NCBI GenBank assembly: GCA_001799195.1 | Contig: MGSU01000230.1 | Coordinates: forward strand, 1-7,052 | Length of the DNA: 7,052 nt | From: Deltaproteobacteria bacterium RIFOXYA12_FULL_61_11 | GTDB lineage: Bacteria; Bdellovibrionota_F; JAHFAK01; YA12-FULL-61-11 | Direction of reading: 5' to 3' | Shown: piece by piece, positions 5,915 through 7,052 of the stretch | Layout of the letters: each line of letters opens with the position of its first letter | Numbering within the stretch: position 1 is the stretch's first letter | Notes under the pieces: generated by a model | Seen by the model: only the letters and a program-made list of their open reading frames with translations | Told to the model about the DNA's origin: nothing | The model's database searches: none | Translations under genes and position numbers: made by a program

Positions 5915-6514
5915 ATGGTCAAGTTGTTGGTTCTCCTGCTGATGATGAGTCTCCTGGTTTCTTGTGGGCCCAAACGCACGGTCCAGCGCACCGATGTCAA
6001 TACCACCATCGACCTCAGCGGGCGTTGGAACGACACCGATTCCCGCCTCGTCGCCGAGGAGATGATCCGCGATTGCCTGCAGAGTGCCTGGATCGGCAAC
6101 TTCAAGAGCCAGAACAGCGGGAAGAGCCCGGTCCTCATCGTCGGCAGAGTGGCCAACAAGAGCCACGAGATCATCAACACCGATACGTTCATGAACGACC
6201 TCGAGCGCGTCCTGGTCAATTCGGGCACCGTGGAGTTCGTGGCTGACTCGACCCAGCGGCAACAACTCCGCTCCGAACGCGCCGATCAACTCCAGCACTC
6301 CCGCGATGACACGGTCAAGGGTCCGGGCAAGGAGATCGGCGCCGATTACATGGTACAGGGCTCCATAGCCACCATCGTGGACGAAGCCGGAGAGCAGAAG
6401 GTCGTCTTCTACCAGGTCGACCTCGAGCTGATCCACGTCGAGTCCAACCGCAAGGTCTGGATGCTGCAGAAGAAGATCAAGAAGATCGTCGAACGCGCGT
6501 CCAATTCCTGGTGA
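5915..6514 (+). CDS. LpoB-family lipoprotein (penicillin-binding protein activator-like)
   Basis: The product has 199 residues, close to E. coli LpoB. A short lipoprotein signal peptide ends in the textbook lipobox LVSC with Cys17, followed by Gly-Pro, predicting outer membrane anchoring. The mature protein has the family blocks IDLSGRWNDTDSRLVAEEMI (split here as residues 32-51), PVLIVGRVANKSHEII (72-87), NSGTVEFVAD (102-111) and GADYMVQGSI (142-151). LpoB in E. coli crosses the periplasm to activate the peptidoglycan synthase PBP1b; here the linker after Cys17 is short (about 15 residues), unlike the long disordered linker in E. coli, so the reach and partner may differ. GAGG (5905-5908) supports ATG 5915. 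An upstream in-frame ATG at 5885 would leave almost no leader and has no ribosome site. A second lipoprotein gene follows after 74 nt. Confidence 0.85.
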   Translation: MVKLLVLLLMMSLLVSCGPKRTVQRTDVNTTIDLSGRWNDTDSRLVAEEMIRDCLQSAWIGNFKSQNSGKSPVLIVGRVANKSHEIINTDTFMNDLERVLVNSGTVEFVADSTQRQQLRSERADQLQHSRDDTVKGPGKEIGADYMVQGSIATIVDEAGEQKVVFYQVDLELIHVESNRKVWMLQKKIKKIVERASNSW

Positions 6515-6573
6515 CCCCGCCCCGGCCTGCTCAGCCTCCATCCCATCGGTCGGCCCGAAAAGCCGGCGCAGCC

Positions 6574-6580
6574 GAGGAGA
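6574..6580 (+). promoter_or_regulatory. Ribosome binding site of the second lipoprotein gene
   Basis: GAGGAGA, 8 nt before ATG 6589. It fixes this ATG as the start. Confidence 0.6.
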
Positions 6581-6588
6581 CCTCGATC

Positions 6589-7052
6589 ATGCAGCGTGCC
6601 CTCCAAGCCCTCACCTTCCTCCCTTTGCTCTTGTTCCTGGCCTGCGGCGTCAGTCAGACCTATTACAAGCGCATCGACACCAGGCTGCGCGACTACGACT
6701 TCCAAGGTGCCTTGGGCAAACTTGACCAAGAGGAATACGGTTCGCGCAACCGACTCCTCTACCACCTCGACAAGGGTATTCTTGCCCACTACCAGGGGGA
6801 TTTCGCCGCGAGCAACGCCGAACTCGGGAAGGCCGATGAGCTCGCCGAAGACCTGTTCACCAAGTCGGTCTCGCAACGGGTCTCCTCGTACGTGACCAAC
6901 GACAACGTGCGCGATTATCCGGGCGAGGATTTCGAAGTCGCGCTGATCGATCTCTTCCGCACGGTCAACTACCTGCTCCTCGGAGAACTCGAGAACGCCC
7001 TGGTCATGTGCCGCCGGGTCGATCACAAGCTCAAGGTCTACAGCGACAAGTA
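6589..7052 (+). CDS. COG3014-like TPR-type lipoprotein, 3' end outside the window
   Basis: The first 154 residues are present and the frame is open at the window end. A hydrophobic N-terminus (LTFLPLLLFLAC, 8-19) ends in a probable lipobox at Cys19 followed by Gly; Leu at -2 is less usual. The mature part is helical, with a TPR-like pair: LLYHLDKGILAHYQGDFAAS (56-75) is the kind of aromatic/Gly-Asp pattern seen in TPR helices. The motif region YPGEDFEVALIDL ... TVNYLLLGELENALVMCRR (110-143) resembles the conserved core of COG3014 proteins, which from memory sit beside LpoB-type lipoproteins in several Gram-negative genomes. The close spacing to the LpoB-like gene and its own strong ribosome site suggest one operon and joint action at the outer membrane. 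Biochemical function is unknown. The family call is less certain than the lipoprotein call. Confidence 0.72.
   Translation, partial: MQRALQALTFLPLLLFLACGVSQTYYKRIDTRLRDYDFQGALGKLDQEEYGSRNRLLYHLDKGILAHYQGDFAASNAELGKADELAEDLFTKSVSQRVSSYVTNDNVRDYPGEDFEVALIDLFRTVNYLLLGELENALVMCRRVDHKLKVYSDK

Noticed and set aside
5801-6541. Minus-strand open frame of 246 codons
   Set aside because: It is antisense to the LpoB-like gene and covers its promoter; no domain or ribosome site supports it.

Overview
The window comes from a high-GC Gram-negative bacterium. Evidence for this is the strong G/C preference at third codon positions, which produces long open but meaningless frames on opposite strands, together with sigma70-type promoters, Shine-Dalgarno sites and several lipoproteins with signal peptides. 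Tandem PilZ domains, an FG-GAP lipoprotein and an LpoB/COG3014-type lipoprotein pair are compatible with a deltaproteobacterial/myxobacterial-type or planctomycete-type genome, but the sequence alone does not settle the phylum. No tRNA, rRNA, CRISPR array, integrase or transposase gene was seen.

Left edge (1-492): a probable gene start on the minus strand (ATG at 155) runs off the window. It has a good promoter (TTGCCA, 17 bp, TATGCT), a 14-bp perfect palindrome in its leader and a Shine-Dalgarno site. Behind it lies about 340 bp with no convincing gene. Most of this is a block (249-458) bounded by inverted copies of a two-part sequence, holding short direct repeats and a GC-rich hairpin. It resembles a non-autonomous or extragenic repeat element.

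Centre (493-5746, all minus strand): transcription appears to start at a promoter at 5784-5812. It reads a tandem PilZ protein (c-di-GMP receptor type), a YgiQ-family radical SAM protein, an FG-GAP/VCBS-type lipoprotein and finally an FHA protein carrying two degenerate GGDEF-like domains. The first three gaps or junctions are short (48 nt and 43 nt), so PilZ, ygiQ and the lipoprotein are probably one operon. The FHA gene follows after 126 nt and may or may not be co-transcribed. The first and last genes share a c-di-GMP theme: PilZ receptor motifs are intact, while the GGDEF-like domains look catalytically dead.

Right (5843-7052, plus strand): divergent from the PilZ gene, a promoter with a consensus -35 box drives an LpoB-family lipoprotein. 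It is followed 74 nt later by a second lipoprotein with TPR-like character (COG3014-like), cut by the window end. These two are likely to act together at the outer membrane, plausibly in peptidoglycan synthesis or envelope assembly.

The most unusual items are the FHA plus double degenerate GGDEF protein and the inverted-repeat-bounded noncoding block. I see no clear sign of a wholly new multi-gene system.
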